43,800 nt of DNA from Rhodospirillales bacterium (GCA_025359905.1 JANYDF010000096.1:1-43800); one strand, 5' to 3'. Shown: positions 8,628 to 17,076, counted from the first letter of the stretch. Numbers and translations are program-made. The notes: generated by a model from the letters alone, not told the origin.

Positions 8628-8632
8628 TTAAC
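8628..8632 (+). promoter_or_regulatory. TTAAC half-site, possible CtrA contact
   Basis: TTAAC lies 50 bp before the fliL start in an otherwise GC-rich divergent flagellar region. TTAA(C) is the half-site of CtrA, which controls flagellar genes in many alphaproteobacteria. Only one half is present, with no partner TTAA at the standard 7-nt spacing, so this is weak evidence. Confidence 0.2.
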
Positions 8633-8682
8633 GAGATGACGCCAGCATGGCGCACAGCAGGCGAGCGGTTGGCAAGCATCAC

Positions 8683-9246
8683 ATGAGCAGCGCGGCGACG
8701 GCAAAATCGGCAACGGCGGCCGCCACGACGGAGGCCGGGAGCAGCGCGCCCAAGGCAAAGGGCGGCAAGAAAAAGCTGATCTTGCTGGCCGCCCCGGCCG
8801 TGCTGGCGGCCATCGGCGCCGGGCTGTGGTTCGGCGGCATCCTGCCACCGCTGCTCGGCATGGGCCACGAAGCCAAACCGGTGCTGACCGGCGACGGCCA
8901 CCCGTCCGACCAGCCCAGCGAGGCGGCGGCGGCGGTGAAGGCCCCGGTTTATGTCGAACTGCCGGAAATCATCGCCAACCTGAACACCAACGGCAAACGC
9001 GCCGCCTTCGTGAAGCTGCATGCCCGCCTTGAACTGTCCAAGCCGCAGGATCAGGCGGCGGTGGAAGCCGCCATGCCGCGCCTGCAAGATTTATTTCAGA
9101 CCTATTTGCGTGAGATGCGGCCCGAGGAGTTGCGCGGCAGCGCCGGAACTTGGCGGCTGCGTGAAGAACTGATTGCCCGCGCCAATCTGGCAGCGGCGCC
9201 GGGGCATGTCGTCGATGTGCTGTTCACCGAAATGCTGATCCAATGA
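8683..9246 (+). CDS. fliL: Flagellar basal body-associated protein FliL
   Basis: A 187-residue inner-membrane protein of the basal body that associates with the stator. I chose MSSAAT (8683) over an ATG 12 codons upstream because the family begins with a short polar, Lys/Ala-rich cytoplasmic tail. One membrane segment follows KGGKKK (LILLAAPAVLAAIGAGLWFGGIL). The periplasmic domain has YVELPEIIANLNTNGKRAAFVKLHARLEL and ends VDVLFTEMLIQ, as in FliL. The stop overlaps fliM by 4 nt (ATGA). Confidence 0.92.
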   Translation: MSSAATAKSATAAATTEAGSSAPKAKGGKKKLILLAAPAVLAAIGAGLWFGGILPPLLGMGHEAKPVLTGDGHPSDQPSEAAAAVKAPVYVELPEIIANLNTNGKRAAFVKLHARLELSKPQDQAAVEAAMPRLQDLFQTYLREMRPEELRGSAGTWRLREELIARANLAAAPGHVVDVLFTEMLIQ

Positions 9247-10310
9247 GCGGCGCGCAGACCGAGGAAGAACTTGCCGCCGCCTGGGGTGCTGACACCGATG
9301 CCGAGGCGGACGGCCCGGCGGCGGAACTGGCGGGCGTGCCCGCGCAACCGGCACGGGTGTTGAATCAAGCAGAAATCGACAGCCTGCTCGGCTTCGACGG
9401 CGGCGCGTCGGGTACCGAGAACCGCACTGGGATGCAGCGGATCATCAGCTCCGGTCTGGTGAGTTACGAACGCCTGCCGATGCTGGAGATCGTGTTCGAC
9501 CGGCTGGTGCGGATCATGTCCACCAGCCTGCGCAACTTCACCAGCGACAACGTCGAAGTCGGCATCGACAACATCCTGTCGCTGCGCTTCGGCGACTACC
9601 TGAATTCCATCCCGCTGCCCGCCATGCTGGCGGTGTTCAAGGCCGACGAGTGGGACAACTACGGCTTGCTGGTGATCGACAGCGCGATGATCTATTCGAT
9701 TGTCGATGTGCTGCTCGGCGGGCGGCGCGGCACGGCGGCGATGCGCATCGAGGGGCGGCCGTACACCACCATCGAGCGCACGCTGGTCGAGCGACTGATC
9801 CATGTGGTGCTGGCCGATCTGACCGCCAGCTTCAACCCGTTATGCCCGGTGACGTTTCGCTTCGAGCGGTTGGAGGTCAATCCGCGCTTCGCCACCATCT
9901 CGCGGCTGTCCAACGCGGCGGTGCTGGCGCGGTTGCGCATCGACATGGAAGATCGCGGCGGGCGGCTGGAATTGCTGTTGCCGTACGCGACGCTGGAGCC
10001 GGTGCGCGAATTGCTGTTGCAGCAATTCATGGGCGAGAAATTCGGCCGCGATTCGATCTGGGAAACCCATCTGGCCGAGGAGCTCTGGAACACCGACGTC
10101 GATTTGTCGGTGGTGCTGGACGAACAGACGATGGCGCTCGGCGACGTGATGGCGTTGCGGCCCGGCAGCAAGATTGTGCTGGGCTGCGCGCCGGGGGCGG
10201 ATGTGCAGGTGCGCTGCGGCGGAACCGCGCTGTTCGTCGCCAAGGCGGGCAAACGCAAGAACCGTGTGGCGGTGCGCATCGAGCGTCCGGCCGTGCGGGC
10301 GGGCGGTTGA
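9243..10310 (+). CDS. fliM: Flagellar motor switch protein FliM
   Basis: A 355-residue C-ring protein. The N-terminal CheY-P-binding peptide LNQAEIDSLLGF is at about residues 40-51. It is followed by the CheC-like middle domain (GTENRTGMQRIISSGLVSYERLPMLE, then FNPLCPVTFRFERLEVNPRFA) and a C-terminal SpoA/FliN-like domain (LRPGSKIVLG). The 40-residue acidic stretch before the EIDSLL motif is longer than usual. It is coupled to fliL upstream and lies 5 nt from the next gene, in one operon with cheY and cheZ, whose products act directly on it. Confidence 0.96.
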   Translation: MSGAQTEEELAAAWGADTDAEADGPAAELAGVPAQPARVLNQAEIDSLLGFDGGASGTENRTGMQRIISSGLVSYERLPMLEIVFDRLVRIMSTSLRNFTSDNVEVGIDNILSLRFGDYLNSIPLPAMLAVFKADEWDNYGLLVIDSAMIYSIVDVLLGGRRGTAAMRIEGRPYTTIERTLVERLIHVVLADLTASFNPLCPVTFRFERLEVNPRFATISRLSNAAVLARLRIDMEDRGGRLELLLPYATLEPVRELLLQQFMGEKFGRDSIWETHLAEELWNTDVDLSVVLDEQTMALGDVMALRPGSKIVLGCAPGADVQVRCGGTALFVAKAGKRKNRVAVRIERPAVRAGG

Positions 10311-10315
10311 CCGTC

Positions 10316-10765
10316 ATGCAATGGATCTTTGACGTGGTGTTGATCGGCATGCTGGGTGCGACGCTGTTTCACGCAGTGCGCCTGGAACGCGCACTTGGCG
10401 CGCTGAAGCGCGACCGCGCGGCTCTGGAAAACCTAGTGAGCAGCTTCAACGCCAGCACGCGGCAGGCGGAGCAAGGCATCGAACGTTTGCGCACGGCATC
10501 CGACGGAGCCGGGCGGCAGCTTGCCAAGCAGATCGATACCGCCACCACACTGAAAGACGACCTGACGTACTTGGCTGAACGCGGCGCCAAACTTGCCGAC
10601 CGGCTGGACGCGGCGGTCCGCAATGGCCGCCAAGCCCCGGCCGATTTGCCACGTCCGCCCGCCCCGGACTTCGCCGGAATCGCGAGCGACGCGGAAGCGG
10701 AATTGCCGCGCCTGCGCAGTCAGGCGGAGCGCGATCTGTTCAAAGCTCTGCGATTGGCACGCTGA
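10316..10765 (+). CDS. DUF6468-type flagellar-operon protein
   Basis: 149 residues: one N-terminal membrane helix (MQWIFDVVLIGMLGATLFHAV) and then a long coiled-coil-prone helix to about residue 110, rich in Glu, Arg and Ala. The C-terminus is DLFKALRLAR. This fits the small membrane-anchored proteins annotated DUF6468 beside fliM in alphaproteobacteria; the assignment is from recall. No function is known. Position between fliM and the MotE-like gene (1-nt gap downstream) suggests a basal-body or stator accessory role. Confidence 0.65.
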   Translation: MQWIFDVVLIGMLGATLFHAVRLERALGALKRDRAALENLVSSFNASTRQAEQGIERLRTASDGAGRQLAKQIDTATTLKDDLTYLAERGAKLADRLDAAVRNGRQAPADLPRPPAPDFAGIASDAEAELPRLRSQAERDLFKALRLAR

Positions 10766-10766
10766 A

Positions 10767-11420
10767 ATGCAACGTCTGCTGCGCACCCCGCGTTTGTTGC
10801 CGCTCACCATTCTGGCGATCATCGGTATGCTGTATGTGCGCTCGGCCGACTTGGTGCGCGCGTGGTTCCCCACGGTCAGTTCTGGCGCCGCCCAGGCGGC
10901 CGAGCCAGAAGCGCCGCCGCCCGCCGCAAAACCGGCTGTCGCGGCAACACCCTCAGCAGCCGCCGTTCCGCTGCCAGCCGAGCCGCCGGTCAGCGATAGC
11001 GAGCGCACGCTGCTGCAAGACTTGCGCAAACGCCGCTTGGAGCTCGACGCCAAAGACAGCGCCATCACGGCGCGCGAAGCGGTGTTAGCAGCGGCGCAAA
11101 CCCGGATGGCGGCACGCCTGGAAGAACTCGCCGCGCTGCAAAAGCGGCTGGAGGCGCTGGAAACCGCGCGGCGCGACCGTGACGAGGCGAGTTGGCGCGG
11201 TTTGGTCAAGCTGTACGAAACAATGAAGCCGAAAGACGCCGCGCTGATCTTCAACGATCTCGATCCCGCCGTGCTGGTCCCAGTGTTGGACCGCATGAAG
11301 GAGACCAAGGCAGCCGCGGTGTTCGCCGCCATGCTGCCGGACCGGGCGCGAACGGCCACGACAGAATTGGCGCAAATGCGCGCCAAGGCCAATGCCGTGC
11401 CGCCTGCCGCCGGAAACTGA
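10767..11420 (+). CDS. MotE-like protein with MgtE N-terminal domain
   Basis: 217 residues. An N-terminal membrane segment (LLPLTILAIIGMLYVRSADLV) is followed by an Ala/Pro-rich linker, a coiled coil (about 75-135) and an MgtE intracellular N-like domain (about 140-205: WRGLVKLYETMKPKDAALIF, then AAAVFAAMLPDRA). The arrangement matches MotE of rhizobia, a chaperone for the periplasmic motor protein MotC. Here no motC is nearby, so the partner is open. It shares the operon with fliM and cheY. Confidence 0.75.
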   Translation: MQRLLRTPRLLPLTILAIIGMLYVRSADLVRAWFPTVSSGAAQAAEPEAPPPAAKPAVAATPSAAAVPLPAEPPVSDSERTLLQDLRKRRLELDAKDSAITAREAVLAAAQTRMAARLEELAALQKRLEALETARRDRDEASWRGLVKLYETMKPKDAALIFNDLDPAVLVPVLDRMKETKAAAVFAAMLPDRARTATTELAQMRAKANAVPPAAGN

Positions 11421-11457
11421 GCCGTAACGGCGCACTGTGCGCCACGAAAGGAGCCAC

Positions 11458-11844
11458 ATGAGCATCGACAAGTCGATGAACGTCCTCATCGTCGATGACT
11501 ACAGGACGATGCTGCGGATTATTCGCAACCTGCTCAAGCAGATCGAATTTCAGAACGTCGATGAAGCGACTGACGGCGCCGAGGCGCTGGCCAAAATGCG
11601 CACCGGCAGCTACGGGCTGGTGATCAGCGACTGGAATATGCAGCCGATGACCGGCCTGCAATTGCTGCAAGAAGTGCGGGCTGACGGAAAACTAAAGGCC
11701 ACGCCGTTCATCATGATAACCGCCGAGAGCAAAGTGGAAAACGTGGTCGCGGCCAAGCAGGCCGGCGTTTCGAACTACATCATCAAGCCGTTTAATGCCG
11801 AAACGCTGCGCGAGAAAATCGAAAAGGTACTCGGGCATGCTTAA
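11458..11844 (+). CDS. cheY: Chemotaxis response regulator CheY
   Basis: A single-domain receiver of 128 residues with a strong ribosome site (AAAGGAG). Acidic pocket D13-D14, phosphorylation site D58 (VISDWNMQPM), T88 and K110 (IIKPFN) are all present. No output domain follows. The IISDWNMQPMTG signature is that of motor-binding CheY, which when phosphorylated binds FliM, encoded three genes upstream. Its last codons overlap cheZ by 8 nt. Confidence 0.95.
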   Translation: MSIDKSMNVLIVDDYRTMLRIIRNLLKQIEFQNVDEATDGAEALAKMRTGSYGLVISDWNMQPMTGLQLLQEVRADGKLKATPFIMITAESKVENVVAAKQAGVSNYIIKPFNAETLREKIEKVLGHA

Positions 11845-12499
11845 TTCCGTGTCACGTGACAGCGCACGCTTCTCCGCCAAACTGGCCGGACTGCGCGGCC
11901 GCTATCCGGCTGCCGACCCGGAAATGGTAGCCGAGGTGGTGCGTGAAGTGCTCACCACCATGCGCGGCGATCTGACCGCACGCGAAACCGGCTTGCTGGC
12001 CGAAGTGGAGGAGCTCGGCCGCGTCATTACCGCCGCCCGCGCCGAGATCGCGGCGTTGCAGGTGGACGATATCACAGCGAGCCACATTCCCTCCGCCACC
12101 GATGAATTGGACGCCATCGTGGCGCACACGGCCGGCGCGACCGATATCATCCTCGAAGTGTGCGAGACGCTGGACACCGTGGCAGGCGGGTTGAGCGGTG
12201 GCGCTGCGGCGGCGTTGCAGGACGCCACCACGCGCATCTACGAGGCGTGCAGCTTTCAGGACATCACCGGGCAGCGCATCACCAAGATCGTTGCGACATT
12301 GAAGACAATCGACGCCAAGATCGCCCACATGATCGCCGCCTTCGGCCGCCGCGCCCAAGACGGCAAGGCCGCGCCGCCCATGCCGCCTGCGGTTGCTGCC
12401 ATACCGCAGGATGGCAGCCTGCGGCTGCACGGTCCGCAGCTGCCAGCCAGCGCGATGGACCAAACCGACATCGACAAGTTGCTGGCCAGCTTCGACTGA
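11837..12499 (+). CDS. cheZ: CheY-P phosphatase CheZ
   Basis: 220 residues, matching CheZ in length. The long four-helix-bundle core carries the catalytic motif SFQDITGQRITKI, with D142 and Q146 equivalent to Asp143 and Gln147 of the enterobacterial enzyme. The C-terminal peptide AMDQTDIDKLLASFD is the CheY-tethering helix. It dephosphorylates CheY-P and so ends the turning signal. It overlaps cheY, its substrate gene, by 8 nt. Confidence 0.93.
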   Translation: MLNSVSRDSARFSAKLAGLRGRYPAADPEMVAEVVREVLTTMRGDLTARETGLLAEVEELGRVITAARAEIAALQVDDITASHIPSATDELDAIVAHTAGATDIILEVCETLDTVAGGLSGGAAAALQDATTRIYEACSFQDITGQRITKIVATLKTIDAKIAHMIAAFGRRAQDGKAAPPMPPAVAAIPQDGSLRLHGPQLPASAMDQTDIDKLLASFD

Positions 12500-12507
12500 T
12501 ACCTGCC

Positions 12508-15429
12508 ATGCGCCGTCTGCTTCGTCGTTTGCTGCTGCTGAGTTTGGCCGCTGCCGCGCCGCCCGCAGTGACCATCCGCACCGGCGATCATGACGGTTTC
12601 GGCCGAGTGGTGTTTGACCTGCCGGCAGGCGCGCGGGCCGCGGTCAGCATGCGGGACGGCGCGCTGGCGGTGCGGCTTAGCGGGGCATCCGCTGGTGCCG
12701 CCGAACCGCCGCCACGCAACGTCAGCCGCATCGATATACGGGCGGATGAGGTGGTGCTGACCTTGCGTCAGGGGGCTGGCTGGCGCGAGGTGGCGGCCGA
12801 CGGCAAGCTGGTGCTGGATGTGCTGGACAGCGCCGCCCCAACCGGCAAACCGGAACCGGAGCAGCCCGCGCCGCTGAACCTGTTTTCCGGCCCCGCGCCA
12901 CGGCCGCATTCCGCCGTGGCCAGCCAGCTTGCCGCACCGCCCGCCGCTCATGCGCCGCCCGCCGTTCATGCGCCGCAGCCATACGCCGATGGTGGCCCGC
13001 CATTGGAGCGCCCGAAGCTGGATCGTTTGGAGCCGCCAGCCGCTGAGCCGCCAGCCGCTGAGCCTGCACCCGCGCCACCCCCGGCACCAGCCCCCGCTTC
13101 ACCCCCAACGCCACCCGCAGAGATAGACGGGGCACCGCTCGCTTTGGGTGCGTCCATTGTCGGCCAAACGCTCTGCCTGCCGTTCGCGCCCACCACCGGC
13201 GCGGCCGCCTTTCGCCGGGGCGGCGACATGGTAGCGGTGTTCGACGAGCGCCGCCCGCTCGACTTGGCGCCGCTGCTGTCCGACCCGGTGTTCGCCTCGG
13301 CGCGCGTGCAGTTGCTGCCCACCGCCACCGTCTTGCGCATGGCGCTGCCGCCAGCCGCCACGTTGCGGCTAACCCGCAACGCCGTTTGCTGGTTGCTGAC
13401 CGCTGTCGCGGACAGCGCGGCCGGGCGGCTGACGCCGATCCATGCCGAAGCCAAGGATGGCAAGATGCTGATCGCCGCCGCCGCGGCAAGCCATGTCGTC
13501 TCGGTGCCCGATCCTGAGACCGGTGGGGCATTGCTGGCAGGCACGCAAACCCAGGCGGGACAAGGTGTGCCACTGACCCGGCGCACCCCGGAATTCACCC
13601 TGCTGGCAAGCGTGCAAGGCATCGCCGCCGAGTTGGCCTCGGATGGCCTGTCGCTGCATACGGCCGCCCCTGGCTTCGTGCTCGACAGTGGCGCGAGCCG
13701 CGCGCTGGTGCTGGAGCCGCCCGGCGCCGAGATGCAGGCGGCGGCCGAGGCGGCACAGCTGACCCGGCGGTGGGATTTCCCGGGCCTGCCGCAAGACGCC
13801 CTGCTGCGGCGCCTGCAAGCCGCCACCGCAGCCGCAGCGGCGGCGGCCCCACGGGCCCGCACGGCCAGCCGTCTGGCTGCCGTGCAAGCGGAACTGGCGC
13901 TCGGCTTGGGCGCGGAAGCGCAAGCCTTGGCGACGCTGGCGCGGACCGACGACGCCCGCACCGCCGAGACGCCTGACGCGGCGGCACTGGATGCGGTGGC
14001 GGCGCTACTCGCCGGGCGCACCCAGGACAGCGCGGCGCTCGACGACGCGCGGCTGAATGGCACCGACGAGGTGGCGCTGTGGCGGGCCGTACGCGCCGCA
14101 TTGCAGACCGAAGGCGCGCCAGACGCCGCTGCGGTATTCGCCGCCACCGCGCCGCTCATCCAGGCCTACCCCCAAGCGCTGCGGCAGAAACTCTTGCCGC
14201 TGGCCGCCGAAACCATGGCGCTCGGCGGCGAGCATGCCGCAGCACATCGCCTGCTCGATGCAAGGCCCGGCGACGCCTCGCTCGACTACGCCCGCGCGGT
14301 GCTCGACGAAACCGAAGGCCACGGCGCCCCCTCGCTGGCGGTGCTGGACCGGCTGGCGCAATCGCCCGACCGCCTGCTGCGGGCCCGCGCCGCCATTCGC
14401 GCGGTGGAGCAGCGCCTGCGCAACGGCGAGCTCACCGCCGCGGCGGCCGCCACCGCGCTCGACAAGCTGATTTTCGCATGGCGCGGCGACGACCGGGAAT
14501 TGTCGCTGCGGCTGCGCGTGGCCGCTTTGCGCGGACAGAGCGGCAAGTGGCGGGCTGCGCTGATGCTGCTGCGCGAAACGGCTGGCGGCGATTTGGTGCA
14601 AACGCCCGCCGCTAAAGCCATGCTGCGCCAGCAGATGGCCAGCACCTTCGCCCAAGCCCTGGCGCAGGACGCCAGTGCCAGTCTGCCGCCGCTGGAACTG
14701 GTGGCGTTGGTCGAGGAAAACCCCGACCTGTTGCCCGCCAACGACGCCGGCCGCGATCTCGCTGCCCGGCTAGCAGCGCGGCTGGCCACGCTGGATCTGC
14801 CGCGCCGCGCAATGACCATGCTGGAGAAGCTGCTCGACAGCACGCCGCCGGGCAGTGCGCGGGCCGAAATCGGCGCGCACCTCGCCGCCTTGCGGCTGGA
14901 GCAGGGCGATGCCGGCGGCGCGCTGATGGCGCTGTCGGCCTCGGCCGCCCCGGCGTTGCCAAGCGAATTGGAACAGCGGCGCACCATCAGCTTTGCCCGC
15001 GCCACTGCGCAGCAGGGCAATCTGCCGCCGGCACTTGCGGCGCTAGCGGCGATTGACACACCGGACGCCGAGGAAGCCCGCGCCGGGTTACTGGAAGACG
15101 CCAAACACTGGCCCGACGCCGTCGCGGCGCTGCAAACGGTCGCCGCCCGCGCCGTGCCTTCGAACGGGCCGCTCAACGACCCCCAGGCCCGCCTGCTGCT
15201 GCGGCTGGCCAGCGCGGCAGCGCAAGCGGGCGACGAATCGTTACTCGCACGGCTGCGCCTGCACGACGCGCCGCGCCTGCCGCCAGGCAAACTGGCCGAC
15301 ATGTTCCGCCTGCTGACGCAGGAGCCTGTCGCGGGCGTTGCCGACCTGCCACGCGCGGCGCGCGAAGCCGCCCAAGCGCGAAATCTCCCGGCCGCACTGG
15401 CATCTTTGGCGGCGCTGCACGCCCCGTAA
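12508..15429 (+). CDS. Large exported helical-repeat protein of the flagellar operon
   Basis: 973 residues, starting 8 nt after cheZ. Residues 1-17 look like a signal peptide or membrane anchor (RRLLRRLLLLSLAAAA). Residues 20-108 form a beta-rich domain with FGRVVFDLP, reminiscent of AMIN-like domains. A Pro/Ala-rich linker (about 113-205) holds short direct repeats (AHAPPA/VHAPPAVHAPQ; EPPAAEPPAAE). A second beta-rich region (about 206-420) follows. The C-terminal half (about 430-970) is Ala/Leu-rich alpha-helical with TPR/SEL-like periodicity. I recognise no enzyme motif. The context suggests a periplasmic flagellum- or envelope-associated scaffold; function unknown. The codon usage matches its neighbours. 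Confidence 0.8.
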   Translation: MRRLLRRLLLLSLAAAAPPAVTIRTGDHDGFGRVVFDLPAGARAAVSMRDGALAVRLSGASAGAAEPPPRNVSRIDIRADEVVLTLRQGAGWREVAADGKLVLDVLDSAAPTGKPEPEQPAPLNLFSGPAPRPHSAVASQLAAPPAAHAPPAVHAPQPYADGGPPLERPKLDRLEPPAAEPPAAEPAPAPPPAPAPASPPTPPAEIDGAPLALGASIVGQTLCLPFAPTTGAAAFRRGGDMVAVFDERRPLDLAPLLSDPVFASARVQLLPTATVLRMALPPAATLRLTRNAVCWLLTAVADSAAGRLTPIHAEAKDGKMLIAAAAASHVVSVPDPETGGALLAGTQTQAGQGVPLTRRTPEFTLLASVQGIAAELASDGLSLHTAAPGFVLDSGASRALVLEPPGAEMQAAAEAAQLTRRWDFPGLPQDALLRRLQAATAAAAAAAPRARTASRLAAVQAELALGLGAEAQALATLARTDDARTAETPDAAALDAVAALLAGRTQDSAALDDARLNGTDEVALWRAVRAALQTEGAPDAAAVFAATAPLIQAYPQALRQKLLPLAAETMALGGEHAAAHRLLDARPGDASLDYARAVLDETEGHGAPSLAVLDRLAQSPDRLLRARAAIRAVEQRLRNGELTAAAAATALDKLIFAWRGDDRELSLRLRVAALRGQSGKWRAALMLLRETAGGDLVQTPAAKAMLRQQMASTFAQALAQDASASLPPLELVALVEENPDLLPANDAGRDLAARLAARLATLDLPRRAMTMLEKLLDSTPPGSARAEIGAHLAALRLEQGDAGGALMALSASAAPALPSELEQRRTISFARATAQQGNLPPALAALAAIDTPDAEEARAGLLEDAKHWPDAVAALQTVAARAVPSNGPLNDPQARLLLRLASAAAQAGDESLLARLRLHDAPRLPPGKLADMFRLLTQEPVAGVADLPRAAREAAQARNLPAALASLAALHAP

Positions 15430-15487
15430 TGACATAACGGTTATTGGTCCCGCGCGCTGCACCCCGGCATTGCGGAAAACAGGGCCC

Positions 15488-15589
15488 GGGGGGGTCAATT
15501 TCACTTGCACCCCCCCCCCTTTCCCCTATGGTCGCCCCCCTTGGCCCCAGGGGACGCAGCCCGCGTCCAACAGGCTGTCTACTGGTTGG
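15488..15589 (+). promoter_or_regulatory. Structured GC-rich leader upstream of speD
   Basis: A run of seven G (15488-15494) can pair with ten C (15510-15519). A hairpin GGACGC-AGCCC-GCGTCC sits at 15552-15568. A second stem, CCAACAG with CTGGTTGG (one bulged G), spans 15567-15589 and abuts the AAGGAG ribosome site at 15590. The last two share bases 15567-15568 and so compete. This may form a translational control leader; no known riboswitch class is recognised. Confidence 0.35.
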
Positions 15590-15601
15590 AAGGAGTACGC
15601 G

Positions 15602-16066
15602 ATGAACGCACTCACGCCACTGGGGATGGTCTCGGATTTCCCGAGCGAGAACCAGACGAACGAACACCTGCTCGGCGAGGCCGCGGAGGAACAAAAGGAC
15701 TATTTCGTCGAGCGTGACGGAATGAAGTTCGCGGGCATGCATTTGCTCATCGATCTTTGGGGCGCCAGTAATCTTGGCGATCCGGCCCATATCGACGCCC
15801 ATCTTCGCGAAGCCGCCATCACGGCGGGGGCGACGATTCTGCACAGTCATTTCCATCACTTTTCGCCAAATGGCGGGGTGTCGGGCGTGATCGTGCTGGC
15901 GGAAAGCCACATCTCGATCCATACGTGGCCGGAACGCGACTTTGCCGCCGTGGACATCTTCATGTGCGGCGCTTGCGATCCGCACACGGCGATCCCGGTG
16001 CTCAAGCGCGCCTTTTCGCCGTCGCGTATCGACGTCGACGAACAACGCCGCGGCCGCGTCTTCTAA
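15602..16066 (+). CDS. speD: S-adenosylmethionine decarboxylase proenzyme SpeD
   Basis: 154 residues, the short prokaryotic class. It makes decarboxylated SAM, the aminopropyl donor for spermidine. Self-cleavage occurs between E101 and S102 in VLAESHISIHTWPE; Ser102 becomes the pyruvoyl cofactor. The HSHFHHFSPNGGVSGV strand and DIFMCG (Cys122) are family landmarks. An N-terminal extension of about 40 residues precedes the conserved GMHLLIDLWG. The start at MNALTPL follows AAGGAG by 6 nt. It is followed by speE, its pathway partner, after 85 nt. Confidence 0.95.
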   Translation: MNALTPLGMVSDFPSENQTNEHLLGEAAEEQKDYFVERDGMKFAGMHLLIDLWGASNLGDPAHIDAHLREAAITAGATILHSHFHHFSPNGGVSGVIVLAESHISIHTWPERDFAAVDIFMCGACDPHTAIPVLKRAFSPSRIDVDEQRRGRVF

Positions 16067-16087
16067 GACAAGACCGTGACATTTCGG

Positions 16088-16115
16088 ACGGGCCGGACTG
16101 CGCAGTCCGGCCCGT
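16088..16115 (+). terminator. Perfect 28-bp palindrome between speD and speE
   Basis: Two 14-base arms (ACGGGCCGGACTGC and its exact complement) meet without a spacer and would fold as a roughly 12-bp hairpin, followed by TTCTAT. It resembles a weak intrinsic terminator or attenuator that could lower speE relative to speD, or an mRNA-stabilising stem. Confidence 0.5.
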
Positions 16116-16151
16116 TCTATGTACGCCCAGTTTCAGCTTGAGGAGGACGGC

Positions 16152-17021
16152 ATGGCAACCGATTCGTGGGTCAACGAAACGCTGTACGCCGATTGGGGCC
16201 AGCGCTTCCTGGTGAAGCGCGAACTGGCGCGGGTGCAGAGCGACTTTCAGGACATCCTGATCTTCGAAAGCACCAGCCATGGCCGCGTCATGCTGCTCGA
16301 CGGCGTGGTGCAGATCACCGAGCGCGATGAGTTCGTCTATCAGGAAATGCTGACCCATGTGCCGCTGCTGGCGCACGGGGCGGCCAAGCGCGTGCTGATC
16401 ATCGGCGCCGGCGACGGCGGCGTGCTGCGCCGTGTGTTGCAGCACTCCACTGTGGAACGCGCGGTGATGGTGGAAATCGACGGCGAGGTGATCCGCCTCG
16501 CCCGCGAGTTCCTGCCCGGAATCTCGGGCGACGCCTGGAACGATCCGCGCGCCCAGGTGATTGTCGGCGACGGCATCGACTACGTGAAAACCGCGCCGGA
16601 CGGCAGCTTCGACGTGATTATCGTCGACTCGACCGACCCGATCGGAGTCGGCGAGGTACTGTTCACCGATGAGTTCTACGCCAATTCGGCGCGCATCCTG
16701 TCGGCGGGCGGGCTGATCGTGAACCAGTGCGGCGTGCCGTTCATGCAGGCCGACGAACTGCGCGACACCAGCCAGCGGCGCGGCAAGTTCTTCCCGCATG
16801 TCGGCGCCTATGTCGCCGCCGTGCCCACCTATGTCGGCGGCTTCATGACGCTGGGTTTTGCCGCCAAACAAGACGGGCTATCGGCCATCGGCGCCGAGAC
16901 TATCGCCGCGCGCGCCGATGCTGCCGGCGTTTTGGGCTACACCGATTATTGGACGCCGCATGTCCACGTCTCGGCGTTTCAGTTGCCGCCCTATATCGCG
17001 CGGCAGTTGCCCACGGCTTGA
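16152..17021 (+). CDS. speE: Spermidine synthase (polyamine aminopropyltransferase)
   Basis: 289 residues. It transfers the aminopropyl group from decarboxylated SAM to putrescine. The start MATDSW follows AGGAGGA by 5 nt. Hallmarks are the N-terminal beta domain (QRFLVKRELARVQSDFQDI), the nucleotide motif VLIIGAGDGGVLRRVLQHS, VIIVDSTDPIG with the catalytic Asp, and NQCGVPFMQ. It is paired with speD. Ornithine or arginine decarboxylase, which would supply putrescine, is not in the window. Confidence 0.95.
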   Translation: MATDSWVNETLYADWGQRFLVKRELARVQSDFQDILIFESTSHGRVMLLDGVVQITERDEFVYQEMLTHVPLLAHGAAKRVLIIGAGDGGVLRRVLQHSTVERAVMVEIDGEVIRLAREFLPGISGDAWNDPRAQVIVGDGIDYVKTAPDGSFDVIIVDSTDPIGVGEVLFTDEFYANSARILSAGGLIVNQCGVPFMQADELRDTSQRRGKFFPHVGAYVAAVPTYVGGFMTLGFAAKQDGLSAIGAETIAARADAAGVLGYTDYWTPHVHVSAFQLPPYIARQLPTA

Positions 17022-17025
17022 AGCG

Positions 17026-17067
17026 GCGGGGCGCTGCCCCGCACCTGGCCAGGGCCTGAGGCCCTGG
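17026..17067. terminator. Tandem hairpins between convergent speE and oxidoreductase
   Basis: Two perfect stems lie side by side: GCGGGGC/GCCCCGC with a GCT loop (17026-17042) and CCAGGGCC/GGCCCTGG with a TGA loop (17049-17067). Neither has a U-tract in either direction, but the convergent position suits a bidirectional 3'-end element. Confidence 0.5.
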
Positions 17068-17076
17068 TCCCCGAAT

